Source of the DNA: Hymenoscyphus infarciens
Lineage: Eukaryota > Ascomycota > Leotiomycetes > Helotiales > Helotiaceae
NCBI GenBank assembly: GCA_001414345.1
Contig: LLCB01000104.1
Location: 111,885-175,884, forward strand
Reading direction: 5' to 3'
Length of the DNA: 64,000 bases
Shown here: positions 48,905 to 60,155 of the stretch, piece after piece
Layout: every line of letters begins with the position of its first letter
How positions within the stretch are numbered: the first letter of the stretch is position 1
Position numbers and translations under genes: made by a program
The notes under the pieces: generated by a model
Database searches by the model: none
What the model was told of the DNA's origin: nothing
The model's input: only the letters and a program-made list of their open reading frames with translations

Positions 48905-51900
48905 TTACTATTTAACGTTAGACGGAGTCTAGATTACGTGATCTAGGTCCTAAAAAGTCTTAAAGGAGGGCAAATAACACTAGAGGAGTACCCTAGACTA
49001 TAGAGGGCGTAAACGAGTAAGCTAATTTATAAAAGATAGTTTAAAGAGAAGCTTTACTTTTAGAACAGCTCTTATTCTTAAATAGTTTAATAAATTAGAA
49101 GAAGATAAAGAAGATATATAAAAGTATAAGAGAGAGGAGAGAGAGGAAGTAATTAAACTATTTTAAGAGATAGATCTTTATAAAGGATTTAGTCTTAATA
49201 TAGACCTTATAAAAGAGTTTCTTAGACCTAGGTTCGAAGAGGAGTTAAGGCTTTCTCTTAGCCTTAGCTAATAGCCTTAGGTCCTTCTTATTTATAAGCT
49301 TATAAAAGAGTAAGTAGAATTATATCTTTACCTTCTTATATTTATAGTTCTTTAACTCTAGAAATATATCGAAGTAGAAGAAGTAAAGGTGGTATACTAT
49401 AAAGTCTTTATAGCTAGTATAAGCTATAATTAGCTAAGTTAGGACTTCTCTTAGTAGCTTAAGAGTCCTAGGCTTTAAGGACTAGGAAGTAAGACCTAGC
49501 CTCTTATAGGTGTCTAGAAGCGTAGTCTACTAGAGTTAATTTATAAGCTTAATTCCTATCTCTTTAGCCTTATAATTAAGTATAGTAGTATAGAGTAAGA
49601 GATAGGAGCTAGAAGGAGGAGTTAAGTAAGCTGCTTTCTCTATAGCTTAGTTAGCTATTATATTATTATAGATTCTTATATAACTAGAGTACTATCTTAT
49701 TTAAATTTTCTTAGAGTATAGCTAGGTAAAGTCGAAGACCTTATTAAAGGTTTCTTATAATATACTATAAGACTAGTAGGTTAGTTAAAGCATAGCTTCG
49801 AGGTTATTAAGGTAAATCTAGTATTTTATAGCTAAGGACTAAAAAGGAGATCTAAGAGCTAGTTCGAGGCCGAGTAGGGCAGCTTTTACCTCTATATTAT
49901 AGATTTCTAAGGTTTTACTAAAAGAGAAGAGCTTTATATTTAATATAACCCTTTCTCTTATAAGATATATACCTCTACTAATGCTTTTATTATCTAAGTA
50001 AGAGCTATTAGTAAATATAACTAAGTCTATAAAAGGGACTAAAGTAAGGAATTTAAGGAATTTAGCTTTATAGGATTCTTTATTACTATTAGGGCTTAGG
50101 CCTACTACTTTAAGAAGACAGGTTTATTAGTTAAAACCTCTATTTTATAAAGAGTTCTAAATTAGATCGATTTCTTCTAAAGAAGGGAGAGGTTAAGAGG
50201 ACTAGTAAATAAGCCTAGCCTTTAAGTAAGGGTTATTTAGGTATTACTTAAGTAGGTAAGCTAAGTTAAGACGTCGGGTTCTAGCTTTAAAGGCCTTATC
50301 TTTAGTAGTAAGAGTAATCTTAGTAGCTAATAAGCTAGATTTTATAAAGAGTACTAAAGTAGGAGTGGTTTTATAGACTAGGAGGATAATTCTAGTATAC
50401 TTTATAACTACTTTATCTAGAAGTATTAGATAATAGCTAATCTAGTTATTTATAGAGCCTATACTATCTATTTTCCTTATCTAGCCTAAATACTAGGTCT
50501 TATATCTAAAGTAGGTAATTAAAAGGATATAAGCTATAGTAGCTTATTTTAAGAGATATAGAGAGGATCCTCTTACTATATTTATTATACTTTTAAAAGT
50601 ATTAGCTATAAAGGTAGCTTTACTAGCTATTCTTTTAATATAGCTATAAAAAGTAAAGTAAGAGTTAAAGAAGATATTAAGCTATTAAAGCTCTTTTATA
50701 AGCTCTATTATCTTTCCTTTAACTATAATAGAGAGGAGAGGTCGAATCCCTCTTCCTTTTTACTTTCTTTTATAAGAGAAGTAGATAAGTTCTAACTTTT
50801 TAGTATTAAAGGTAATACCCTTATCTATACCCTACTTAAGTATATTAGTTACTTATTCTATAAGTAGTATAATATTCTCTATCTTTAAAAGTCTAGAGGT
50901 AAGTAGTTTAATATTATTAGCGTAGCTAAATCTCTATACTACTAAAAGCGAGCTAACTCCTAGCCTAAATAGAGGTTAGATATATAGTATAAAAAGAATT
51001 AGCGAAATAAATAAGCTTTAAAAGAGGCTATATTTAAGTAAAGTAACGTCTCTTATCTCTCTATTAAGCTTTACTTTTATAGATCTATTAGTTAAGAAGG
51101 AGGAGACCTATTCTATAAAGTAGTATAGCTATTCTTATTCTCTAAGTCTTTTAATTAAGTAGCTAGAGAGTACTATATTAAAAGCCTTCTTAATATTAAG
51201 AGTAAGAAGAGAGGCTTCCTGTTTATCTATAAAAGCTAACTTAATATTAAAGGTAAGGTAGGTAGTAAGGTCTATAACAGCCCTTAGTAGAAGAGCGCTA
51301 AACTAGTTCTATCCTAGAATAGCATGTTTAATAGCTATCTAAGAGACTTACTTAATAAGAAGCTTTTTAAGCCCTTTTCTAAGAACTAAGAGTAGTATAA
51401 TTAGCTAATATACTTAAGAAGAAGATTTATCTTTCTTATTAGGCTTTAGAATAATAGTAATAATAGTAGTATAAAAGATCTTTAAGTAAAAGCCTATCTT
51501 AATATAGCTTTTAAATAAAGAGAGAATAAGGCTTAATATTTATAGCTAAGCTACTTTAAAAACCTCTATTATAAGCTCGTCCTCTTCTAGTATAGTTAAA
51601 GCTTTACTAAGGATTAATTTCTTAACTTTATATAAAGTAAGATTAGCTTATAAAAGAGACTAAGAAGTAATAGTTAAAGTATTAAATAGAATATCCTTAA
51701 CCTTAGCCTTATTTATAAGTAGCTCTTATACTAAGATCTTTTACTTTTCTTAAGTAGTAAAGCTTAATTAGCTTACTAAGTCTCTTAAGAGTAAGGACTT
51801 ATAGACCCTAGTACTCTAATACTACTTATAAATCTTAAAAACGTCTTTACTACTTATTACCTTATTAATTAGACTATAGAAGTATTCCCTCTTTACTTTC

Positions 51901-54609
51901 TAGATCTCCTATCTTAGACTCTTATAAAGAGACTTTAAAGCTCGTAGGTTTATCCTACGTCTTTATACTTACTTAGCCTTAATAGCTACTACCTAGTACT
52001 TCTTATTCTACTAAAGGTATCTAAATCTATAACTAAGTCCTTACTTAATACTATAAAGGTATATACTATATATACTCTTAGTAATAAATCCTACTAAAGC
52101 CTCTAGCAAATTAGTATTTAGTTACTCTATAAGTTTAAATAGCTATTATATTTTAAGCTTACTTTAAAAAGTTATCTTAAAGATTTTAGTATTAAAAGTA
52201 CTAAGCTTTAAAAGTAGGTCTTTCTCTATTAGATTTCCTATATATAAAAGCTAAGTAAGAAGTAGAAGGTAATCTAAGCTATATTTAAAAGAGAGGTCTA
52301 CCTTAGTAGAGGCTCCTCTTTAAAAGAGGTTACTAGAGTAAAAGGCAAGGTTAAGAGTATTACTAAGGTTATATATTTATATTCTAGAGAGAGTAGAAAG
52401 TTATAGCTCTCTATCCTCTACCTAGCTAATAAGTAGAGAGGACTATATACTTTCTTAGCTAAGGAAGTCTAGTTATTAGAGCTAGCTCTTTAAATTTAAG
52501 TCTCTAGCTATAAGAGTATTTATAGTATAAATATATTCTAAGTTAAAGATAAGGTTAATAGCCTCTCTAGCGCTCTTAGCGTCTAGGGGAGTATTATATA
52601 TATTAAGGATATATAGTAGAGAGCTTTAAAAAAGTATAATCTTAATATAAATAAGGTCTTAGTAATTAAGTAAGAGTATAATTAGTAATTATTAGCTTAA
52701 GAAGATGCCTACTTCTTTCTATATAAAAGTAAGTATTTAAAAGAGGTCTTTATTCTAGTTATAAATAGGTGAAAAGCAGGTATAGTTTAGGTAGTGTCTT
52801 ATAATCTAATAGTTAATCTCCTTTTAGTAAATATATAGTTCTTATATAAGAACTATATCTACTTATCTAGAGTATATAAGTTAGAGAGCTAGTTCTTAGT
52901 ACTTACTAGACTTATATATATTAATTTATAAGACTTAGAGATAGTATTATTTAGAAGGTCCTTACCTACTTATAAGAGGGGGAGATTAGAGTAGGCGTTA
53001 AGGCTCTTAGGTTAAGAGATAGAGTATAGAGGTAAAGAAGAGGAGGTATTTAGAATAGCCTCCTTACTTAACTAAAGGTCTAGAGGAGAAGGAGAGGTAG
53101 TAAGATAGTCTATTTCTATATCTATAAAGCTATAAGGTAAATCGTTCTCTTTTCTTAGTTATTACTTAAAGTATACTTATTAAATAGATCTTATATTCTC
53201 TACTAAAGGCAGAGGTCTAGTAGCTTTTAGCTAGAGTTAATATATAATATCGTCTAAGGTATAAGAACTACTATAATATAAGTACTTTAATTTATATTAA
53301 GAGTACTTAATATACTAAGAATAGAAGTCTTCTAAGTGTTTTATACTACTATAAAGGCAGTATTATTAGCTTTTATTATAATTCTAGGTATTATACTATT
53401 ACTAGTACTTTAAGTACTAAATTATAATAGACTTCTTTAGAAAGTGCTTTAAGTAGACTCTACTATCTAGAATTAAGGTTATGTTTAAGATAGTAGAGAG
53501 GCCTCTTACGTCTTCTTCTTTAAAGAAAGCTACCTAAGTAGTATAGAATAGGTTATTTAAGAGGGAGCTAGTAGCTATATAAACTCTTATAAGGTTAGCT
53601 CTAATTCGTTTCTTAATTACTAACACTACTACTTTAGGAGTAGTAAGGGCTAGAGTCGATTAAATTACTCTTACTTAAGTAATCTAGACAGATTCTACCT
53701 TTTAAGAGATACCTAAAATGTAGAAAGCCGTCTAGTCTTATAGAAGCTCTATTCTAGTAGTATTAAAAAGAGTTTATATACTAGCTTTCTTTACTAGGAG
53801 AGATTATAAAGCTTCTTTATCTTTAGAGATAATAGTAAAGCTAGAATTAACTAAGAGTACCTTATATACTAGGTCTTTATATCTAATTCCTAGGTTATAA
53901 AGTACTAAGAAAATAGCATAGGTAGAGTAGACTCTATCTAAGGAGTTAGGTAGGATTTAGATAAAGAGCCTAGGTCTCTTATTCTTATTCTTTTAAATAA
54001 AAGAGAGAGAGTAGAATAAGGTTATTATTATTACTATTATCTTCTTTAAAAACTTAGTAGTTTAAAGTATCTTTTTAAGTAATAAGGTATCCTTAGTAGT
54101 CTATATATAAGAAATTTTTCTTATAATATTTAAAAAGAAGAGAAGGGTTAGAGAGGACGTAGTAGTATCTCTATACTCTAAGTAAGTACTATAAGCTAAG
54201 AGAAGAGGAGGTAAGGTCTCCTTAGTATATACCTTATAGTAGGAGAGGCTAAGGTTAATAACCTAGATATAAAAGGTTTAAAGAAGGGATAAGAGATCTA
54301 AGAGAGCGCTATTAAGAATAGTATTTAAATAGTAGTCTATAGCTTCTCTAATACCTCTAAAGAAGGTTTAAGCTATAGTACCTTATTTAAAAGACTTAGA
54401 AGTCTTAAAGATAAAGCGTTATTAGATAGTTATAATAAGAGGAATCGAGTAAACCTCCTCCCTCCTTACCTCTCTTTTTAGAGGCGTAGGCGAGGACGGA
54501 GAGCCTTCTAGAAGGGACTCTATAAAAGGAATTTCACTTCTTAATCGAGTATAAGTAAGATTAGGCGTTTTAGACTAAAAAATTTAGTCTCTGAAAAAAG
54601 GTGAATAAT
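48869..54609 (-). mobile_element. second LINE family, 5,741 bp, inserted in the 3' region of gypsy B
   Basis: A 15-bp duplication acttacttttatata flanks it (48,854-48,868; 54,610-54,624). The low-coordinate end is a run of about nine tttA units, i.e. a (TAAA)n tail of a minus-strand element. Minus-strand relics: an endonuclease segment LIARDLNLKS at about 52,510-52,480, a reverse transcriptase segment with ISLILFILYI*PLFRLG and RFSYANNIKLL at about 51,020-50,900 (YADD box now YANN), and RNase H TLEIYNIEVKAALLGLELAL at about 49,915-49,855. It shares no visible sequence with the other LINE. Confidence 0.9.
49700..53900 (-). pseudogene. LINE endonuclease-RT-RNase H relic
   Basis: Three domains in the order endonuclease, reverse transcriptase, RNase H on the minus strand. 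Tail type and the presence of a readable RNase H separate it from the ATT-tailed LINE. Less RIP-damaged islands remain at both ends (about 48,905-48,985 and 54,440-54,605). Confidence 0.75.
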
Positions 54610-54624
54610 ACTTACTTTTATATA

Positions 54625-55140
54625 TATATATATATAATATATATATATATTCTAGAAGATAAGTTAGTATATAAGAATATACTTAATTAAAAGGTATTCT
54701 TACTATTTATATTATTTAGATAAAAAGAAAAGAAGAAGAGAAGTTAGAATTAGAGAAAAGTCGTCTACTAATATACTACTTATAATAATAGCTATTACTT
54801 TATAAGTATTATTTATTACTTATTAATTACTATTATAATATATAATAATAGTAAGAATATAATAACTCTATAATAGTATACTACTCTCTATCTAATAGCT
54901 AATAATTAGCCTCTCTTTTGTTTATATCTATTATTATATAGTATATAGTAGTAAATAAAGAGCGATTAGCTTTTAAATAATAATACTACTAGTTACTAAC
55001 CTTACTTTAACTACTAGATACTATAATAGTAGATAAGTTATATTCTTTATAATAAAGAGATAAATAATACTCTAATTAATCTAATACTATACTAATTAAT
55101 AACTAAAGACTTAGAATAAGTCTTTTTAAAGAAGAAGGAA
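54625..55140 (+). other. gypsy B 3' untranslated region, last part
   Basis: Co-linear with A at about 27,525-28,029 and with C before its 3' LTR. It includes the alternating TA tract around 54,618-54,651 and ends in the purine tract aaagaagaaggaa. Confidence 0.75.
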
Positions 55141-55596
55141 TATAATAGTATACTATTCTAGATTATTATATAATAGTACTATTTTAAATTATCGGTATTT
55201 ATAAAACTACCGATATCTCTAATACCTCTAAGCTAAGATTATAAATAACTAATACTTATATAAGCGAAGTACTAAAGGTATTAATATCTAATATTTATAT
55301 ATAGAAGGGTTTAAGATTTAGATATTATATATTTAGCTCTTCAAAGGTTTAGAGGTTATATATTTAGCTTTTCAGCTCTTATTATTTAGTATTAGCTATA
55401 TTAGATAGAGCTTAGTTATTATTATTATTAGAACTTAGTAGCTTCTAACCTCTTATATATAGACGTTTATATTTAGTATAGAAGAGAGATAGTTATTATT
55501 TTCTTCTATATTAGTACCTAGTATCTATATACGTTATTCTACTATACGTACTCCTATATATCTCTACTATAGTTGTATATATTTCGTGCTATTATA
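55141..55596 (+). repeat. 3' LTR of gypsy B (456 bp)
   Basis: Same family as the other gypsy LTRs; ends in cgtgctattata. Confidence 0.88.
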
Positions 55597-55891
55597 TCTT
55601 AAATAGTTGAGATTATATAGTATATACTATATATATAAGGTTTTAGTAGTTATTATTTTATATTATCTAATTTAGAAAGATATTAGAGTTAGCTTTTAGA
55701 CCTTTTTATACTATCTAACTCTCTTTTTATATAGTCTAAACCTCTTATATATAGCTATCTACTCTTCTATAGTTAGAAAAGGCTAATTTAGTATTTTCTT
55801 CTATTTTAGAGTCTAGTATTTATATATACTATTCTATAAAACACACTCTTATATATCTCTTTTATAGTAGTAGATATTTCGTACTATTATA
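55597..55891. repeat. orphan LTR lacking its first bases (295 bp)
   Basis: From tcttaaatagttgag on, the sequence follows the 311-bp LTR of the gag-only element (tatataaggttttagtagtta... ttcgtactattata) but is more diverged. Its first 17 or so bases are missing, and it abuts the end of gypsy B directly. No partner LTR was found in the window. Confidence 0.65.
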
Positions 55892-56730
55892 ATAACTCTC
55901 TATTTTACTTTCTCTTTTTCTTTAAAATAGTTACTAATATAGATATAATAAAGTTAATCTCTAATTATATAAAAACATTTTTAGCTATACTAATATTACT
56001 AGCTAACTAGCTAACTATAACGAATAATTACTAAGAGAAAGATAACTATTAATCTTTTTCTCTCTAGCTTCTTTTATTCGATAAGAGTATAAGTAAGTAA
56101 TTATAATATCTAAACAAAACTAAGTCTTTTAATCTTTTTATATACTATTAACTAGATTATAACGTCGACGTTTTATTTTATTTAGAAAGCGAGAGTATTA
56201 TAAGTAAAAATTCTAAAATAGTATAATTTATAAAGACTTAATATTAAGCTCTTCGAATATAATTCTATATTTACTAATAATAGATCTCTTAATAGAGATA
56301 TCTTTTATATTTAAATATAAGATTTATATAAGTATAGAGTAAGAATATATATATATATCTCTAGGTTTTAGTCTTAAATATATTCTATATCTATTTATCT
56401 TAAAAAAAGTCTAATATAAACTTTAGTCTATATATTACTACTTCTAGTAATTAAAGTAGTAGTTATAGATAGAGAAATATAAAAAAATATATATCTCTAT
56501 ATATAAAAGTTTAAAGCTTAAAGTTTAAAATATAAAAGTAAAAAGATTATAGTATTAAACTTTTATAATATAAATCTTTAAAATATAAAATATAAGAAGG
56601 TATAAGTAAATAACTCTACTATAATATATACTAGTTAAACACCTACCTATTATAGTATAAATATATATATATAAATTCTATCTTTCTATACTATTTTAAT
56701 AGTATATAAAAAAGCAGGAATATATACGAG
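55892..56730. other. unassigned AT-rich sequence at the right border of the block
   Basis: RIP-type composition with poly-A/T-rich segments. CA and TG dinucleotides and GC-richer sequence return near 56,730. No transposon feature was recognised. Confidence 0.5.
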
Positions 56731-56918
56731 CAAAACATTCTCTAATCTATAGCGTTTCTTAACCTTGCTACTAATCTCAATATTCTTAAGAATTAACTTA
56801 GTTCAAGAACACAGGTATCGAGGTACATTTCTCTCTATATTACCCGAAGACAGCAGCGTTTAGTTACTAAGTCTGCGGAAATTTAAACACAGTTATGCAG
56901 ATATGAGTTTAGGGATAG

Positions 56919-57104
56919 ATAGCACGTACTATAGAGGAGAGAAATGCTATCTTCCAGAAGAAGGGTGCAAAGTTTTATCAGAGCCTTCAGGATTTGGAGT
57001 ATCCCCTGGCAAAATCGATAGAGTGTAAGATCAAGGATGATTATGTTAATGATAGATTGTTGAGCATCTGGTATAAGGCTTTGTTGATTGAGCGGTATGG
57101 TTGA
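56919..57104 (+). pseudogene. possible gene remnant beside the AT-rich block
   Basis: An open stretch of about 61 codons without ATG start reads ERNAIFQKKGAKFYQSLQDL and ends in KALLIERYG before a TGA. It has normal codon-like composition, lies 190 bp from the border and has no start. It may be a fragment of a gene displaced by the transposons or chance. No family recognised. Confidence 0.25.
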
Positions 57105-57576
57105 GAACCCTGACCTTATTGCTGGTAGGGATGGGATAGTTGAAAGAGAAGCAGGTAAGTTTTACCTTATTTACTGTTCTCCTGTGTTCCAAAGATGGAT
57201 GATGAATGGAATTGATATACCTTCTATATGTATTGGTGGCTGCTTCAAGTATCCGATTCAAAGGTTTTTGATCTTATTCCTTTAATACCAAGTTCATGTG
57301 GTGTTTGAAGGAGTTTTTGTCCAACCAAAGACCAACACTCCATCAAAAGGTAATACGAAACTCAGCCCCTCCCATGTCAGGTTATCACTTCCTGAACAGG
57401 GTAATTGTACATCAAATGTAGACAATCATCTAATCACACTCCTCACAAAAAGTCACAAGTTCGGTTGCAAATACATTATTTCCTCTCGTAGTACGTAGAA
57501 TCATCAAGCCCCAGACCACCTCCCCATTCCCATCCTGTATGCCCCTAAACTCCAATCCTTTACCATATCCGCGAAT
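57105..57576. other. intergenic, no supported gene
   Basis: Ordinary composition. Overlapping short frames on both strands (57,088-57,285 plus, 57,046-57,261 minus, 57,298-57,498 plus) have no motifs. It includes the 3' flank of the next minus-strand gene. Confidence 0.45.
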
Positions 57577-58019
57577 CTAGTTGGAGTATTTAGGATCAAC
57601 CTTGCTTCTACATTCCGAAAATTAGCATATATTCAAATCCCGAGTATAAGTATCCAGGTCCCAGGTATTCAAGTCCCAAGTATCCAAATCCCAACGTCGT
57701 GATACATGAGAGGAAAAAACTTACCCAGTAGCCTTCTCATAGAGACCTCTCGCACCATCGGTAATCTTCTCATTGGTATTTCTATCCATGTTGTGTCCGG
57801 ATTTCTTCTCGACGAAAGCAAGTCCTATTGGATCATCATCAGCATACATCCCAACATCCCAACATCCCAACATCCCAACATCTCTGCGAGGAAAGGGAGA
57901 TAGATGTGCATACCCTTGTCACCATAATCGTCAGTCTGACCAGCAGGTTGTTGACCAGCGGCACCGGCTTGTTGGTTGTTGGTGGAGGATCCTCCAGCTG
58001 CCTTCTTGATGAAATCCAT
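57577..58019 (-). CDS. small conserved fungal protein, 78 aa, three exons
   Basis: Exons 58,019-57,914, 57,824-57,725 and 57,607-57,577; donors GTATGC and GTAAGT, acceptors ATAG and TGTAG, phases 1 and 2, all closing in frame. The product starts MDFIKKAAGG, has a Gln/Gly/Ala-rich linker, a DDYGDKG junction at residue 30-36, then a charged helical part (EKKSGH...NEKITDGARGLYEKATG) and ends KVDPKYSN. This architecture (MDFxxKA...DYGDK...YEKxTGxKVxPKxSN) is that of a small, soluble ascomycete protein family found widely as hypothetical proteins; from memory it is often linked to stress or sporulation expression, which the sequence does not show. Both introns contain tandem repeats. Confidence 0.85.
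57650..57694. repeat. three tandem 15-bp units in intron 2 of the 78-aa gene
   Basis: Units gtatccaggtcccag, gtattcaagtcccaa and gtatccaaatcccaa are contiguous; a degenerate fourth unit may precede them. Confidence 0.7.
57847..57882. repeat. CATCCCAA x 4.5 in intron 1 of the 78-aa gene
   Basis: Perfect 8-bp tandem repeat of four and a half units between the branch region and donor of intron 1. Expected to be polymorphic in length. Confidence 0.85.
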
Positions 58020-58315
58020 GTTGAAGTTTGGTTTGGTTTGTGGTTTAGTTTGTTGTTTGTTGTGTTGTTTGTCTGTGAGTTGTTTGGTATGAGTGTGAGG
58101 AGGTTGATGGTGTATGAAGAGTGCAAGTAAGGAGAGGAAAGAGGGGTCCAAGCCTATCTTTATACCACAGCCTCTCTCTCTTGGTGTACGAGTACCGTAC
58201 CCCCCATCCCCTCCCGCGTCATGGCATGTGCATGGCATGTTCCACGCAATCCAACCCCGACCCTAACCCCACTTTTTCCACCAAAAAGCAAGCTAAGCTA
58301 CTAGTAGACCCCAAG

Positions 58316-58340
58316 ACAAGACAAGACAAGACAAGACAAG
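58316..58340. repeat. pentanucleotide microsatellite (ACAAG)5
   Basis: Five perfect units in the upstream region of the 78-aa gene. Confidence 0.88.
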
Positions 58341-58513
58341 CTCAAAACTAGCAATACTAGGCTGAAATCAAGAAATCTCCTTGGTTGCACGTCGTGAATC
58401 TGGAGCGATGATGGCGTTCCAGTGTTTGGAAGCGGCACCTTGACGTCATCCCTTCGATTGGCGAGGTCGCTGGTTTCTAGCGACCCCGCTGCTCCGAATC
58501 AAGATATTCTCAG

Positions 58514-58555
<42 letters not shown>
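58514..58555. repeat. hexanucleotide microsatellite (TCTGGT)7
   Basis: Seven perfect units followed by a tccgga variant. Intergenic. Confidence 0.9.
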
Positions 58556-58557
<2 letters not shown>

Positions 58558-59368
58558 CGGATGGAGCGGCAGTTACGAGCACAGTAGGTAGATACCTTGT
58601 TTGGTAGTTTGGTACTTGAGTAAGGTGATGCACTGGAAGGCATTTGTATAGTATCGTATCCTTAAGAATCGATAAACATGTGATGGTTGCTGTTGCACGG
58701 TGAAGCACCCTCAAGTTCATTTCATGATAAGAAAAGACCAAAAGAAGGCCTGGAAGAAAATCAGCTCACTTCTCCCACAAACCCCCTCGTTACTACCATG
58801 GATAGGGAACTCTACTTGGACTGTCCTTTCAGCTTGGCAGGGGATCGATCAACAGGTACTACTAGTAAACCCTGACTCTGGCAACTCCTCGTTCAGATTC
58901 AAACGGATCGTATTTTGCCAACTGCAATCAAACAAACCAAAAAAATAAATATATATCCCAAAGCCCAATGCTCACTGCTCACTGGTCCAGATATATACAA
59001 AATATTCATCCCCGTCCTCCCCTCAAAATAACGACACAAATAGTAGTCAAAATAAACACTAAGTGGTATTAAGCCTCCCCTTCCCCAAAAAAACGCCTTG
59101 CAAGATACGCAAATAAATCCTGGCAACAATATAGATGATAGATACGCACTTTCTCAAAGCTTCATTGCTGTCTGTCCGAGGTTTTCCAAACCAGACCAAC
59201 AATTTTAACCCAGACTACCCAATCCAACCCAAGCCAGGTCAGGCCATCCCAATCCAATCCAATCCTCCCGTATAAGTTCGTATTCGTCATAATCCTCAAT
59301 CCTCGTTCTTCGTTCTCGTTGCACGCTCTTCGATATGTACGTGTATAGTCGTATGTGCGGGAAGGTAT

Positions 59369-60155
59369 TCAAAGATCGTCCCGATAAACTTGATAAGCCA
59401 TGATCATCATCCAAAGTAGGAATACGCATCCCACCAATTGGAATGCCCAAGCAGCTGTCCAACTTTGACCTAGAGAGCGAGGAGAATTAGCATTTGTCCT
59501 TGAATTGTAGCCCCCCTTTCCCTGTCTCCTATCCCATTTATCGTTCCCTGACCTCCCACCCTTAAAATGCGATCAAGAGGGTAAAACGAAGAAAAAAGAA
59601 CTTACAAATGCTATTCTGCTCCAACCACGCAAGCGCATTCCCATTAGGCCCCTCACTCGCCCCTTTCTGGCTGCCAACATACAACTGGCAATTCCCATTC
59701 ACGCTCCCCACCGGTCCCCAAAGCTGTATAGAGATAACGATCAACCCCACCAGCCACAGGACAAACAGTATGAAGGAGCCCATGATGACGATGCCTGGGA
59801 GAAGTTGGCGTTGGGATATGAGGTAGAGCATGAGCAAAATAAAGAGGACTGAGAGGGAGGCTACTGTTATCCAGTATGGGAAATACCTACGGAGAAACGA
59901 GGTCAGTAGGTGGATGATGGAGAGAGAGGGAGAATGGGGGAATGGGGGAAAGGGGGGGAGGAAATACCAAGGAATTCCAACACGCAACTGGTTCTGAACG
60001 GTAACGAAGTATGAGAATATCCCCAGTATCGTCGCAGATCCAATTAACATAATCAGGATCCAGAAATTGAGTTGCAGAGGTGGCCAGTGGTATTTCGTTC
60101 GTACCCTTTGGAGCACCACCTCGGTCATACTACTTGATGTTGTTCGAGATGCCAT
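59369..60155 (-). CDS. four-helix membrane protein (MARVEL-like topology), 189 aa
   Basis: Exons 60,155-59,968, 59,886-59,606 and 59,469-59,369, with donors GTATTT and GTAAGT and acceptors GTAG and CTAG; phases 2 and 1 close exactly. Four hydrophobic helices lie at about residues 29-51, 67-87, 92-117 and 164-184, with short cytosolic ends and a loop of about 45 residues between helices 3 and 4 that carries two cysteines (129, 157) and a Gly/Asn-rich stretch. N-terminal MASRTTSSSMTEVVLQRVR and C-terminal VYRDDL are hydrophilic. Topology and length fit MARVEL/tetraspan proteins of fungal membranes, but no signature residue decides it. Likely in plasma or endomembranes. Confidence 0.8.

Larger units (their letters stand above)
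28568..55596 (+). mobile_element. Ty3/gypsy element B, interrupted by gypsy C and a LINE
   Basis: 5' LTR 28,568-29,043 and 3' LTR 55,141-55,596 of the same family as A. Sequence B runs 28,568-33,369, resumes at 46,652 and continues to 48,868, then resumes at 54,625. Taking out C with its 5-bp duplication and the LINE with its 15-bp duplication leaves 7,986 bp, within 12 bp of element A. The flanks (tatag before, tctta after) do not match, so no target-site duplication is seen; either it has decayed or an LTR exchange took place. Confidence 0.88.
6590..56730. other. 50-kb AT-rich, RIP-mutated transposon block
   Basis: Composition changes abruptly near 6590 and back near 56,730. Inside, TA and AT steps dominate and CA/TG dinucleotides are nearly absent for many consecutive lines, while CG, CC and CT persist. 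This is the pattern left by C-to-T change at CpA (RIP), not general CpG deamination. No open frame of 60 or more codons occurs between 6473 and 57,046. Most of the block can be assigned to LTR retrotransposons, LINEs and a mariner-like element listed below; stops in the relic frames are TAA or TAG where Gln or Trp codons would be expected. Confidence 0.95.
58020..59368. other. promoter of the 78-aa gene and intergenic sequence with microsatellites
   Basis: Upstream of the 78-aa gene the coding-strand leader is CA-rich (reverse of tttgtttgttg runs). Five ACAAG units lie at 58,316-58,340 and seven TCTGGT units at 58,514-58,555. Open frames across the latter are repeat artefacts. No other gene is supported; the last part is the 3' flank of the gene ending at 59,369. 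Confidence 0.5.

Noticed and set aside
20511..55596. Dispersed 450-500-bp repeats as a possible CRISPR or satellite array
   Set aside because: They are LTRs with defined ends, purine tracts and target duplications; spacing equals element length.
58422..58741. Frames encoding Leu-Val or Arg-Thr or Asn-Gln runs
   Set aside because: Direct translations of the TCTGGT microsatellite in different frames, with no coding context.
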